A stretch of 27,270 nucleotides of DNA. Source: Acarospora socialis (lineage: Eukaryota > Ascomycota > Lecanoromycetes > Acarosporales > Acarosporaceae). This document shows positions 15,978 through 24,036 of this stretch, piece by piece (position 1 is the first letter of the stretch; each line of letters opens with the position of its first letter). The translations under genes and the position numbers were made by a program. The notes under the pieces were generated by a model. The model ran no database searches. It saw only the letters and a program-made list of their open reading frames with translations, and was not told the DNA's origin. Location: NCBI GenBank assembly GCA_025617375.2, contig JAMYGW020000030.1, forward strand, positions 1-27,270, read 5' to 3'.

Positions 15978-17318
15978 ATGGGTGGTTTTGGCGATGTCCG
16001 TCGCGCGGCTGTGGGCACCCGGCTGGTGGAGCGGGTGCTGGACACCGGATCGCTGGTGATCCGCAAGCTCGGCTGCGACCGTGCAGGCGAGATCGCGATC
16101 CACCGGTTCCTGTCGGCGCCCGCGGTGACGTGCGGCGAGATGGTGGCGACGCTTGCGACCCGCACGGCGGCGGCCTGCGCGGGACGGCGGATCGTGGCGG
16201 CGCAGGACACGACGGAGATCTGCTTCGCCGGCCGCGAGGAGCGCCGCCGTGGCTTGGGGCCGGCGGGGGACGGCGTGTCGGCCGGGTTCTTCATCCACCC
16301 GGTGATCGCCATCGACAGCGAGACGGAGGCCGTGCTGGGCTTGCTGGACGCGAGGATCTGGACCCGCACGGACGAGTTCGCCGCCATGCCCGCGCGGGCA
16401 CGCGCCCTGGAGGACAAGGAAAGCATCCGCTGGCTGGACGGTGCGGTGCAGGCCGGGACGCATCTGGCCCAGGCGGCTTCGGTGGTGGTCGTGGCCGACC
16501 GTGAAAGCGACCTGTATGCAAGCTTCGCGCGTCGGCCGGCGTCGGTCGACCTGATCGTGCGGGCCGCGCAGGATCGCGCGCTGCAGGACGGCGCGTCCTT
16601 GTTCGCCGCGGCCGCGGGATGGCCGGAGCTGGCACGCACCGAGGTTTGTGTTGCGCCGTCGCGAACCGGCGCTCGCAGTCGGGTGGCGATGGTGGCCCTG
16701 CGTGCCGGGCCGGTGGTGATCTGCCGCCCGCGCCATGGCCGCGATCCCAGCGCCCCGCCGCAGCTCAAGCTGACGATGGTCGAGGCCCGGGAGGTGGACG
16801 GCCCCGGCGACGGCCAGCCGCTGCTATGGCGGCTGCTGACCACGCTTGATGTCGCCGACGCTGGTGCGGCTGCGGAGACGGTGCGCCTGTATCGGCTGAG
16901 GTGGCGGAGGGAGGAGATTTTCCGATCGTTGAAGGCCGACGGCATGCGGCTGGAAGACACCCAGGTGCAGGACGCCGGACGGTTGTTCAAGCTGGCCCTG
17001 GTCGGGCTTGCCGCGGCCACCCGGACCCTGCAGCTGGTCGACGCGCGCGATGGCAGCCCGCGACCGGCCACGGACGTCGTCGACGCATCGGTGTTGCCAG
17101 CCGCCGAAGCCATCGCCCCGACCCTCGAAGGCAGGACAGCGCGTCAGCAAAACCCGCACCCACGTCATTCCCTCGCCTGGCTGTCCTGGATCATTGCGCG
17201 GCTCGGTGGGTGGAACTGCTACTACAAGCCACCCGGACCCAAAACCATGCGGGCCGGGTGGGTGCAATTCGCGGCCATGGCCGCCGGTTTCGCCCTCGCC
17301 CCCCAGTCAAATGTGTGA
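15978..17318 (+). CDS. IS4-family (IS50-like) transposase
   Basis: 446 residues from ATG 15978. Catalytic motifs: Asp in AAQDTTEICFAGREERR, Asp in VVVADRESDLYASFARRP, and the Y-R-E-K box in YRLRWRREEIFRSLKADGM. The end, GWNCYYKPPGPKTMRAGW, is typical of Tn5-like IS4 transposases. The start codon is only 2 bp past the IS3 end, so the original leader and left inverted repeat have been lost and a few N-terminal residues may be missing. The frame stays open far upstream, but that part is orfB read out of frame. The right end of the element was not found in 17319-17456. Confidence 0.88.
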   Translation: MGGFGDVRRAAVGTRLVERVLDTGSLVIRKLGCDRAGEIAIHRFLSAPAVTCGEMVATLATRTAAACAGRRIVAAQDTTEICFAGREERRRGLGPAGDGVSAGFFIHPVIAIDSETEAVLGLLDARIWTRTDEFAAMPARARALEDKESIRWLDGAVQAGTHLAQAASVVVVADRESDLYASFARRPASVDLIVRAAQDRALQDGASLFAAAAGWPELARTEVCVAPSRTGARSRVAMVALRAGPVVICRPRHGRDPSAPPQLKLTMVEAREVDGPGDGQPLLWRLLTTLDVADAGAAAETVRLYRLRWRREEIFRSLKADGMRLEDTQVQDAGRLFKLALVGLAAATRTLQLVDARDGSPRPATDVVDASVLPAAEAIAPTLEGRTARQQNPHPRHSLAWLSWIIARLGGWNCYYKPPGPKTMRAGWVQFAAMAAGFALAPQSNV

Positions 17319-17456
17319 ATACCGTAGCCCGTCTGCCCAGATCACACCCCAAGCCGCATGATCCAAGGCTACCCAACCTACACCGAAATTACACCAGCTT
17401 GAGAGCCTGTTGCGAGATTGCCGGGGCGCGGGTGATGAGCGGGTCGGGAAGCGCAG

Positions 17457-18576
17457 CAGGGCTGTTCAACGCTGTGAGACGGCGAGCATCTTGAGCAGCT
17501 TTCCGAGGCCTGCAAGACCGGCGCGGTAGCGGTCCTGGCTGAGCGTGTTGGTGCGGTTGGCCTTGAGGATGTTGAAGGCGAAGCTGCGCAGGCGTGCGAA
17601 CACGCCGGGGTTGGTGCGGATGCGCGAACGGTCCTCGCCCAAGGTGACGTCGCGGCTGTATGGGAGGTGTTCTCGATCCGCCAGTGCGCCCGGACAGCCT
17701 CGGCGGCGTGGGTCGCGGTCACCGGCGTGTTGGAGACGTAGAAGGCGGTTTCGCTGGAATGGCGCAGCAGCCCGGTCTTGGCGTTGCGGGTATAGACATC
17801 GCGCTCGACCCGGATGATGGCGGCGACGTGCTGATGCCAGTCGGTGTCGGCCAGCGTGTTGGCGGGATCGAGGACGGCGACGGTGCGGCGTTCGTCGCGG
17901 TTGCGGCCCTTGCCGTGGCTGTGGGCGGTCCCGAGCGGCGCCGTGGTGGCCGAGACCTCTTGGATCCGCTGGTGCAGGGTCGGCTGGTTGTCCTTGACGC
18001 CGACGATCAGGGCGATGCCGGCTTGTGCTGCGACTTCGAAATGTTTCTTTGGCAGTGCAGGGCGTCGAGCGTGACGACGGCGCCGGGGGCAAGGCCGAGT
18101 TCGGCCAGCAGCGCCTGCGCCGGGATCTCGTTGGACCGTTCGGCGATGTCGATGTGCGCGAGCACCAGCGCGGTGTCGGTGGCGAACGCGCTCAGCACCT
18201 GGGCGGCAGCACGGTCGTTGAACTTGTCGAAGCTGCCGCGCAGCGTCTTGCCATCAAGGGCGACGCTGCCCTGACCCTGCTTTTCGTGCGCAGCTTGCAG
18301 CAGGGCGGCATGGCGCCGGAAAGCAACCTCCACCCCGGCCGGGTCGAGCCCTTGGAGGATGTAGCGGACGGCCGTGTGCGCAGGCGCGCGGCGCCAGTTC
18401 AGGCCGAAGGCCGCGTTCAGCCTGCGGCGATGGACGGCAATGAAGGTGACGATGCCCCGATACGAGTTGCACCCGGTCACGATGGCGAGGATGGCGAACA
18501 GCAGCACATAGGGCAGCTTGTAAAGCTGTCCCTGCGCCCGGCGCGGATCAGGAACGTCCGCCAGCACATCCAACAA
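17457..18576 (-). mobile_element. ISAs1-family element, copy 2, 5' end missing
   Basis: The 3' end is visible as CAGGGCTGTTCAACG at 17457, similar to the CAGGGCCATTCA end of copy 1. At the other side the element stops inside the transposase's first codons (18576), where the Tn3-like mini-element begins, so its left inverted repeat and promoter are gone. Confidence 0.8.
17466..18576 (-). pseudogene. ISAs1-family transposase, two frameshifts, no proper start
   Basis: Three frames in sequence give one ISAs1 transposase: VPDPRRAQGQLYKLPYVLLF and SVALDGKTLRGSFDKFNDRA down to about 18050; GIALIVGVKDNQPTLHQRIQ through AHWRIENT down to about 17665; then RDVTLGEDRSRIRTNPGVFA and the C-terminus ending at 17466. 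Total ~370 residues, the family norm. Only a TTG at 18576 could start it. It is clearly dead, unlike copy 1, and comes from a different ISAs1 lineage. Confidence 0.88.
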
Positions 18577-18880
18577 GGGGTAGGTTCGGGATACGTGTAA
18601 AACTTGGTCACAAGCCCATCCGGGCCGGTTTCAGGCTCTTGTCCAGGAAGGTTTACCTTGCCGGACGCGCGGACGCTCCGGCTATCCCGTTGAAACAGGC
18701 TGTTCTCTGGACAGTGACGGCCAACCCTTTTCCGGACGCCTTGGACGGTCGCTTGCAGGGATTTCAGGGCACAAAGGGCTCGACCGGCTCGCAGCGCTTC
18801 ACCAAGCCTTTGGTCCAACTAGGTTTTCTGGGCAGCCGCTCCCTAGTGACCGTGTTTTACACGTATCCCGAACTTACCCC
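18577..18880. mobile_element. 304-bp mini-element with 38-bp Tn3-like inverted repeats
   Basis: The left end (18577-18614) and the reverse complement of the right end (18843-18880) match at 34 of 38 positions by eye. Both begin GGGG, share GTTCGGGATACGTGTAAAAC and end GGTCAC then AAG or TAG. A 38-bp length, GGGG start and final AG are the signature of Tn3-family ends. The ~230-bp interior has no credible gene. Flanking 5-mers (AACAA, TACCT) do not match, so the flanks are rearranged. It resembles TIMEs (Tn3-derived inverted-repeat miniature elements). Confidence 0.7.
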
Positions 18881-19025
18881 TACCTCACCCTGGACAGCAT
18901 CGAGCAGCGCATCGGCGAGATCCTGGCCGAGAAGCGCGCTGTTCGCCGACCTCATCGACGGCGTGGCCGCCGCGAGCCTGCGCCGGCTGGACCTGCCGAC
19001 CCTGCTGCGCGCCGTGGGCGGCTGA
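18881..19025 (+). pseudogene. 3' end of a SNF2-type helicase gene
   Basis: Directly after the mini-element the plus strand reads YLTLDSIEQRIGEILAEK, then with a 2-nt frameshift at about 18940, ALFADLIDGVAAASLRRLDL, then PTLLRAVGG and a TGA at 19025. The pattern (S-I-E-x-R-I, then E-K-R-x-L-x-x-x-x-I-D) matches the extreme C-terminus of bacterial SNF2/DEAD-like helicases following motif VI. Only ~48 residues remain. The identification is based on this short tail. Confidence 0.5.
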
Positions 19026-19756
19026 CCTGAGGGCACGGCGGGCCGCGCCGCATGTCGCGTTCCTCGTTCGTGCGACTCACGCTTGGCACGCCGAGTGGCT
19101 TTCTGAATGGCTTCTGGACCCTGCGGCTCCCTTTGGCCGGCCCTTTTCAGCCCTTTGCGTCCTTTTCCGCCGCGAACACGCGCTTGGTGACGTTGTTGCG
19201 CCACAGGTCGGCGGGGCGCAGGTAGGCAAGCGCCACCTGGGTGCTCTTGTGCCGGGTTTGGCGCATGAGATCGGGCAGGGCGGCGCCCTTGACCAGGCGC
19301 GCCACCGCCTTGTCGGACAGCACCGCGCCCGTGGGCCGCCCGGCCTTGGTCACCGCGCAGAACAGCGGCCGCTCCCGGCCGGCACCCTCGGCGGCTGGCC
19401 CGTCGAGGTCGCGGGCTTGGGTCCGATGCTGGAGCCAGGCGTCCAGCGCGACGGCGGGGCAGAGCAGCGGCCCGGCCGGGTTGGCCCAGACCGCGACCTC
19501 CTGCCCCTGGCCATGCTGGTCGGTCTTGGAGCGGCGCACCAGCAGGCGCAGGCCGCGGCCGGGCACCGGCTCCACGTCGCCGTCCCGCAGCGCGACCAGC
19601 TCCGAGCGGCGCAGCGCCGCCCCGAAGCCGAGCAGCAGCATGGCGCGGTCGCGCGCGCCGAGCGCCGTGCTGGCCGGCGGGCATGCGGCCAGCAGCAAAC
19701 GCAGCACGTCCGGCACGGCAGGGGCTGCCTGCCTGGCCGGTCGGGTGCCGCGCCCG

Positions 19757-21225
19757 GTAGCTGCTCAACGCCCCTGTGAGCTGACGTGCGTGAGGCGGCT
19801 TGACGTGACGGTGGCGGCTGGGATTCAAGGCTGGGATGACCGAGCTTCCTGATCTCAGCCAGCTGACGCCCGAGCAGAAGGACGCGCTGATCCGGGCGTT
19901 GTGGGCGCAGGTTCAGGCGTTGGCAGCACGGGTGGCAGAACTGGAAGCAAGGCCCGGAGGGCCTCCAAAGACGCCGGCCAACTCCAGCCTGCCGCCATCG
20001 AAGGGCCAGAAGCCGAACCGGCCGGAAAAGGCCAAGCGCCACGGCCCGCGCCCGGGCAGCCTGGGCCGCACGGGCGGCGGACGGCCATTGGCCGAGACGC
20101 CCGACGAGATCGTTATCGCCAAGCCGGTGCGGTGCGCGCACTGCCAGGCGGCGTTGGGCGAGGCGGACCATGTCCTGCATGGGCGCTACGACAAGATCGA
20201 CCTGCCCCCGGTCGCGCCCATGGTGACGCGGGTGGAGCGCTACGCCGGCCGTTGCCGCTGCTGCGGGGGCACGACGCTGGCGCCGGTGCCGGAAGGGCTG
20301 GAGCCGGGCACGCCGTTCAGCGTCGGCATCGTGGCGCTGGCCATGTACCTGCGCTTCGTGCACGCGGTCAGCTACCGGCGGCTGAGCCGGCTGTTGCTGG
20401 AGCTGTTCGGCTTGGGGATCAGCGAGGGCGCGCTTGATGCGGCGTTCCGCCGGGGCAAGCCGCTGTTCGACGCCGACGTGGCCAGCATCCTCGCGCGCCT
20501 ACGCCGCGCCCGCGTGATCTGCTCGGACGAGACCAGCGTGCGCATCGACGGCCGCACGTGCTGGAACTGGGTGTTTCAGAACGACGAGGTGGCGATCCAC
20601 GTGATCCGCAGCAGCCGCGGCGCGGGCGTGGTGGCCGAGGTGCTGGACGGGCACCGGCCGGCGCTCTGGGTGTCCGACCTCTACGCCGCGCAGCAAGGCC
20701 ATGCCGAGGACTGGCAGATCTGCCTGGCCCCTCAGCTGCGCGACTGCACCTACGCCATCGAGGCCGGAGACACCGTGTTCGCCCCGCGCATGAAGGCATT
20801 GCTGCTGCGCGCCGTCGTGCTCGCGCGTAGGAGCCGCGGTCTCGCCCCGAGCACCCGGCGCGAGTATCGCCGGCGCCTCGAATGCGCGCTCGACGAATGC
20901 GCGCTCGACGCCGTCATGGCGCTCGCACCCACCCATCGCGACGGCCGGCGCCTGCGGAAGCGCTACGGCAAGCTCCGCTCGCACCTGTTCACCTTCCTCG
21001 ACCATCCCGAGCTGCCGGCCGACAACAACGGGTCCGAGCGTGAGCTGCGGCCCACCGCCACCTACCGCAAGGTCACCGGCGGCTTCCGCTCGGATTGGGG
21101 CGCTGACCTGTTCGCGGGCGTGCGCTCCGTCATCGGCACCGCCGCGCGCCGTGGTGTGGGCGCCTACCAAGCTATCCAGCAAACCCTACGCGGGCAGGCG
21201 GTCACCTACCCGGGTTGAGCAGAGA
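19757..21225 (+). mobile_element. IS66-family insertion sequence in the integrase gene
   Basis: A 9-bp duplication CCGCGCCCG (19748-19756 and 21226-21234) flanks the element. The ends share TGCTCAAC just inside. Removing the element plus one duplication leaves the integrase reading frame continuous (GITRGRG then TRPARQAAPAV). Confidence 0.88.
19836..21218 (+). CDS. IS66-family (TnpC-type) transposase
   Basis: 460 residues, single-gene type without TnpA/TnpB partners, as in the ISBst12 subgroup. Coiled-coil start (QVQALAARVAELEARPGG), linker PPSKGQKPNRPEKAKRHGPR, a zinc-binding region with two CxxC pairs (RCAHCQAALG and GRCRCCGG), then the catalytic core: Asp in ICSDETSVRIDGRTCWNWVF, Asp in LWVSDLYAAQQGHAEDWQIC, and Glu in NNGSERELRPTATYRKVTGG. 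Intact and in the opposite orientation to the integrase. Confidence 0.94.
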   Translation: MTELPDLSQLTPEQKDALIRALWAQVQALAARVAELEARPGGPPKTPANSSLPPSKGQKPNRPEKAKRHGPRPGSLGRTGGGRPLAETPDEIVIAKPVRCAHCQAALGEADHVLHGRYDKIDLPPVAPMVTRVERYAGRCRCCGGTTLAPVPEGLEPGTPFSVGIVALAMYLRFVHAVSYRRLSRLLLELFGLGISEGALDAAFRRGKPLFDADVASILARLRRARVICSDETSVRIDGRTCWNWVFQNDEVAIHVIRSSRGAGVVAEVLDGHRPALWVSDLYAAQQGHAEDWQICLAPQLRDCTYAIEAGDTVFAPRMKALLLRAVVLARRSRGLAPSTRREYRRRLECALDECALDAVMALAPTHRDGRRLRKRYGKLRSHLFTFLDHPELPADNNGSERELRPTATYRKVTGGFRSDWGADLFAGVRSVIGTAARRGVGAYQAIQQTLRGQAVTYPG

Positions 21226-21660
21226 CCGCGCCCGCGCGTGATGCCCTCGACCACCATGGCCAGGCGCGGATCGCGCAGGTCGAGCGGGACGCCGGCGAGG
21301 AGGTGCGCGGTGCGATCGCGGCGAGGTCGATGCGCAGCGTGCTGACCGCGACGCCCTGGTCGGCGCGGCGGGTCGCATACATGGCGACCAGCTCGGGGCC
21401 GCCGGCGAGCGGCTCGCGGCCGAGGCTGCGGCACCAGGCCTCGTAGCCGCGCCAGGCCGAGCGGTAGACCCGGCGGGTGCCCGGCCCGCGGGCGCGGGTC
21501 GCGTAAAGGGCGGCCCGGGCGGCGAGGGCTTCCAGCTCGGCAGCGCGTCCGGCGGCGCCGGGCACGAACAGGTCGCCCAGCAGGTCCGTGCGCAGGGTGA
21601 GGGCGCCTGGCGCTTCGGGCGGGCCCGGCACGGCGGGAGCGGGCGGCGTCCTCCCGCCGG

Positions 21661-22219
21661 TCACCATAGGACGCGCACCCCGTAGGCCGTGAAGGCGGGA
21701 TCGCAGGTCACGACCACCCCGCCGTGGCGCAGGGCGGTCGCGACCAGCAGGCGGTCGAACGGATCCTTGTGGTGCCAGGGCAGGTGGGTAAGCGGGGCAG
21801 ATTCCCGGGCACGCAGGTGCAGCAGAACAAACCTTGGGTCAGGCGGAGCGCGCCATTGCATTAAAACTGCGCGATTTTTTCCTTTGCGGTTTCAGGATGG
21901 AAGGAGTCAAGTAACGTGATTGCCTGGGAATCTGCCCCGCTTACGGCAGGTGGTTGGCATCCTCGGCCTCCTGCCAGGTGAGCGGCGCCGGCTCGTAGCC
22001 CTGTTGGGCAAGCCAGGCCGCGAAGGAGAGCGCGCCGGTCGGCAGCAGGGGCAGCTTGCCGAGGCGGGCCTTCCGGGTGATCTCGAACACGGTGACGGGC
22101 GAAACCTGGACCCGGTCCTCGGACAGCGTGCGGAGGGCCTCGGCCGAGAACGGCGCCGGGCCGTCGGACGCTGCGCCGGCATGGAAGGCGATCAGGGCGC
22201 AGGCATCGGCGAGGACCAT
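21661..22219 (-). pseudogene. PIN-domain toxin (VapC family) interrupted by a MITE
   Basis: The toxin starts at ATG 22219, sharing a base with the antitoxin stop (TGATG). The 5' part (22219-21945) carries the first PIN Asp (VLADACALIAF) and the conserved Glu region (VTVFEITRKARLGKLP). The 3' part (21787-21661) carries the later Asp pair (HHKDPFDRLLVATA and VVTCDPAF). Between them is a 157-bp miniature element flanked by 9-bp repeats. The two halves are in register with each other if the insert plus one repeat are ignored; as it stands the frame ends at a TAA just inside the insert, so the ribonuclease should be inactive. The stop at 21661 overlaps the integrase start. Confidence 0.85.
21788..21944. 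mobile_element. 157-bp MITE inside the PIN toxin gene
   Basis: Terminal inverted repeats: GTAAGCGGGGCAGATTCCC at each end is identical over 19 bp and extends to 23 of 24 (one mismatch, then GGCA). A perfect 9-bp target duplication GGCAGGTGG lies at 21779-21787 and 21945-21953. The interior is more AT-rich than its surroundings (GATTTTTTCC) and has no ORF. It must be moved in trans by a transposase not encoded in this window; the ends resemble none of the complete IS elements here. Confidence 0.92.
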
Positions 22220-22473
22220 CACTCGGGCAGCCAGCCGGCATCCTGGAGCTCCGCGTCCGTCATGGGCGCGAACTGGCCGGGGTCGAACCGGTAGGCGGCC
22301 CAGGCCGGGTCGGCCCGCCAGGACCCGGGCTGACGGCGGGCCTGGCCGGGCAGGGCGGTGAGGCGGGCGACGGGCTTGCCGTTGCGGGCGATGATGATGT
22401 CCTCGCCGGCCTGCGCGCGGGCGAGCAGGGCGGACAGGGTGGTCTTGGCTTCGTGGACGTTGACGACGGGCAT
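22219..22473 (-). CDS. Phd/YefM-family antitoxin
   Basis: Start chosen at the ATG at 22473 (MPVVNVHEAKTTLSALLARA) rather than 15 nt further upstream, because the Phd fold begins at this motif. Continues with EDIIIARNGKPVARLTAL, the classic Phd/YefM DNA-binding core, and a C-terminal toxin-binding tail (WRADPAWAAYRFDPGQFAPM, then DAELQDAGWLPE). 84 residues, intact. The stop overlaps the PIN toxin start by one base. A 7-bp perfect palindrome lies ~75 bp upstream. Confidence 0.92.
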   Translation of the reverse strand: MPVVNVHEAKTTLSALLARAQAGEDIIIARNGKPVARLTALPGQARRQPGSWRADPAWAAYRFDPGQFAPMTDAELQDAGWLPE

Positions 22474-22546
22474 GGCGGCGCTCCTCATCCTGCGTGCGCC
22501 AGGTTAGCCAAGCGTTCAACCAACAGCAACGGAAAGCGCCTGATCA

Positions 22547-22570
22547 TGTCCGCAAAGCGATTAGCGGACA
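22547..22570. promoter_or_regulatory. Perfect inverted repeat upstream of the Phd-PIN-integrase operon
   Basis: TGTCCGC (22547-22553) and GCGGACA (22564-22570), spacer 10 bp; a further GCGGACACG copy follows at about 22593. The site lies in the 275-bp gap between the divergent antitoxin and second integrase genes, which holds no other gene. Likely an operator for the Phd-type antitoxin or a recombinase binding site. Confidence 0.5.
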
Positions 22571-22748
22571 CGACCGATCCGGCGGCCGGGCGCGGCGGAC
22601 ACGTGTTTACCAGGCTTAGTCGGCGCTTGCCTTAATCGCGGCGAGCCGGCAAGACTGCCCTCCGATCAAGGCGTTGCCGCCCGGGGGCAGGAGGCCGCGC
22701 GCTCCAGCCCGGAACGCGACCGGCAGGGGACAGGGCAGGGGAGGGAGG

Positions 22749-23506
22749 GTGACAGAGCACGCCGCCGACGCGGCCGAGCCGGACGGCGCCGCCCCGGCGC
22801 AAACCTCCGGCTTCGCCGAGGCCGCAGCCGACGGGCAGGACACGGCGCCGCGCCGCGGGCGGCACGCGGCCGAGACGCGGCGGCTCTACGCCGCGGACTG
22901 GGCGGCGTTCGCGGCGTGGTGCCGCGCGGCGGGCCTGGCCGCCTTGCCGGCCCTGCCCGCCGCGGTCGCGGCCCATCTCGGGTCCCTGTCGGCCACCCTG
23001 ACCCCCGGCGCCCTGGCCCGCCGCGCCGCCGCCATCGCCGACCGGCACCGCCAGCACGGCCATCCGCCGCCCGGGACGGACCCCGCCGTGCGCGCGGTGC
23101 TCCGCACCGCGCCCGGGACGCGGCGCGCGAAGCAGGGTCCGGCGCGCCCGCCGCGCCGCCGCCCGTCCCGCCGGTGCGGCGGCAGGCCCCGCCCGGCTGG
23201 CCCGCATGGCCGCGCGCTGCCCGGGCGACCTCGCCGGCCTGCGCGACCGCGCCCTGCTGCTACTGGCCGCGGCCGGGCTCGACGCCGGGCGTCTGCTCGC
23301 CCTCGACGGCGAGCACGTCCGCTTCACCGCGCATGCGGGCGCTGCAGGACTGGCTGAACCGCTCGGACACCCGGTTCGGCCCGGTGTTCCGCAAGGTGGA
23401 CCGCTGGGGCAACGTCGAGCACCGCCGGCTGCGCGCCGACGCTCTGCCCCGCATCTGGCGCCGCCGCGCCGTCGCCCAGCGCCGCGCCGTCCGGACGGCG
23501 CCGTGA
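22749..23506 (+). pseudogene. Second tyrosine recombinase-like gene, at least two frameshifts
   Basis: GTG start at 22749 directly after GGAGGGAGG. The N-terminal core-binding domain is clear: AAETRRLYAADWAAFAAWCR, then ATLTPGALARRAAAIADRHR. From about 23110 on the protein continues in other frames: MAARCPGDLAGLRDRALLLL and LLALDGEHVRF (23206-23330), then DWLNRSDTRFGPVFRKVDRW and GNVEHRRLRADALPRI to the TGA at 23506. The catalytic Arg region is degenerate and the H-x-x-R/Tyr block is absent; the gene ends early and overlaps the next ORF (GTGA). It may be a decayed integrase or a member of the truncated integrase-like class lacking catalysis. Confidence 0.7.
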
Positions 23507-23608
23507 CGTTTCGTCCGGCCTCCACCGCCCGGCAGGCCAGCCGCAAGGCGGCCGACGCCGCCGACCGGCTGCTCGGCTGGCTCGAGCAGCAGCGCGGCCG
23601 TCCGCACG
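23503..23608 (+). pseudogene. 5' fragment of a small gene behind the second integrase
   Basis: GTG at 23503 overlaps the integrase stop (GTGA). The fragment reads FRPASTARQASRKAADAADR then LLGWLEQQRG, a basic helical N-terminus, before IS4-type transposase sequence begins at about 23611. Too short to assign a family; the overlap argues that it was a real co-translated gene. Confidence 0.4.
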
Positions 23609-23610
23609 GG

Positions 23611-24036
23611 CGCGGTGGCCGAGCTGAAGACCCAGCTGCGCAGGGCGCAGGCCGTGCTGCGCAGCAAAACCCCGGAGCTGGTGCGCCAGGAGTTCTGGGG
23701 CTTGCTGCTGGCGCACTTCGCCGTGCGCGGGCTCATGCACGAGGCGGCGCTGCGGGCCGACGAGGACCCGGACCGGCTGTCGTTCCTGCATGCCGTGCGC
23801 GTGGTGCGCCGCAAGCTGCCGCTGCTTGCGGCTTTTCCCCCTCGAGACAGGCTCGTCCTGCATGACGAGATCCTGGAGGAGCGCGTGGCGAATTCCCGGG
23901 GTTGGCAGGGGCCGCGCGGGGTCAAGCGCAAGATGAACGGCTATCCGCTGCGCCCGCGCACCCCGCAGCCGACAACGCGCATCGATTTCGCCTTCGCCAT
24001 TCGAGTCGCAAAGTGGACAGCATTGGGTTTAGCCCC
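23611..24036 (+). mobile_element. IS4-group element, 3' fragment (copy A)
   Basis: Encodes only the last ~135 residues of an IS4-group transposase (AELKTQLRRAQAVLRSKTPE, then EFWGLLLAHFAVRGLMHEAA and GVKRKMNGYPLRPRTPQP), plus the 3' terminal repeat GGACAGCATTGGGTTTAGCC at 24015-24034. Near-identical to the corresponding end of copy B but inverted. The usual stop (AAGTGA in copy B) reads AAGTGG here, so its frame runs through both ends to 24064. Confidence 0.88.

Larger units (their letters stand above)
19147..21667 (-). pseudogene. Tyrosine recombinase (integrase), split by IS66 element, frameshifted, with internal deletion
   Basis: The N-terminal part starts at ATG 21667 and contains the SAM-like core-binding domain (RRVYRSAWRGYEAWCRSLGR, VAMYATRRADQGVAVSTLRI). 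A frameshift near 21320 leads to GVPLDLRDPRLAMVVEGITR, where the IS66 element interrupts it. The C-terminal part (19747 down to 19147) has the first catalytic Arg (AALRRSELVALRDGD) and the beta-strand Lys region (LLVRRSKTDQHGQGQEV), then RQTRHKSTQVALAYLRPADL with the distal His and Tyr. The stretch that should hold the H-x-x-R box, between VARLVKGAAL and PDLMRQ, is missing. The start overlaps the upstream PIN-toxin stop (ATGGTGA). Confidence 0.85.
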
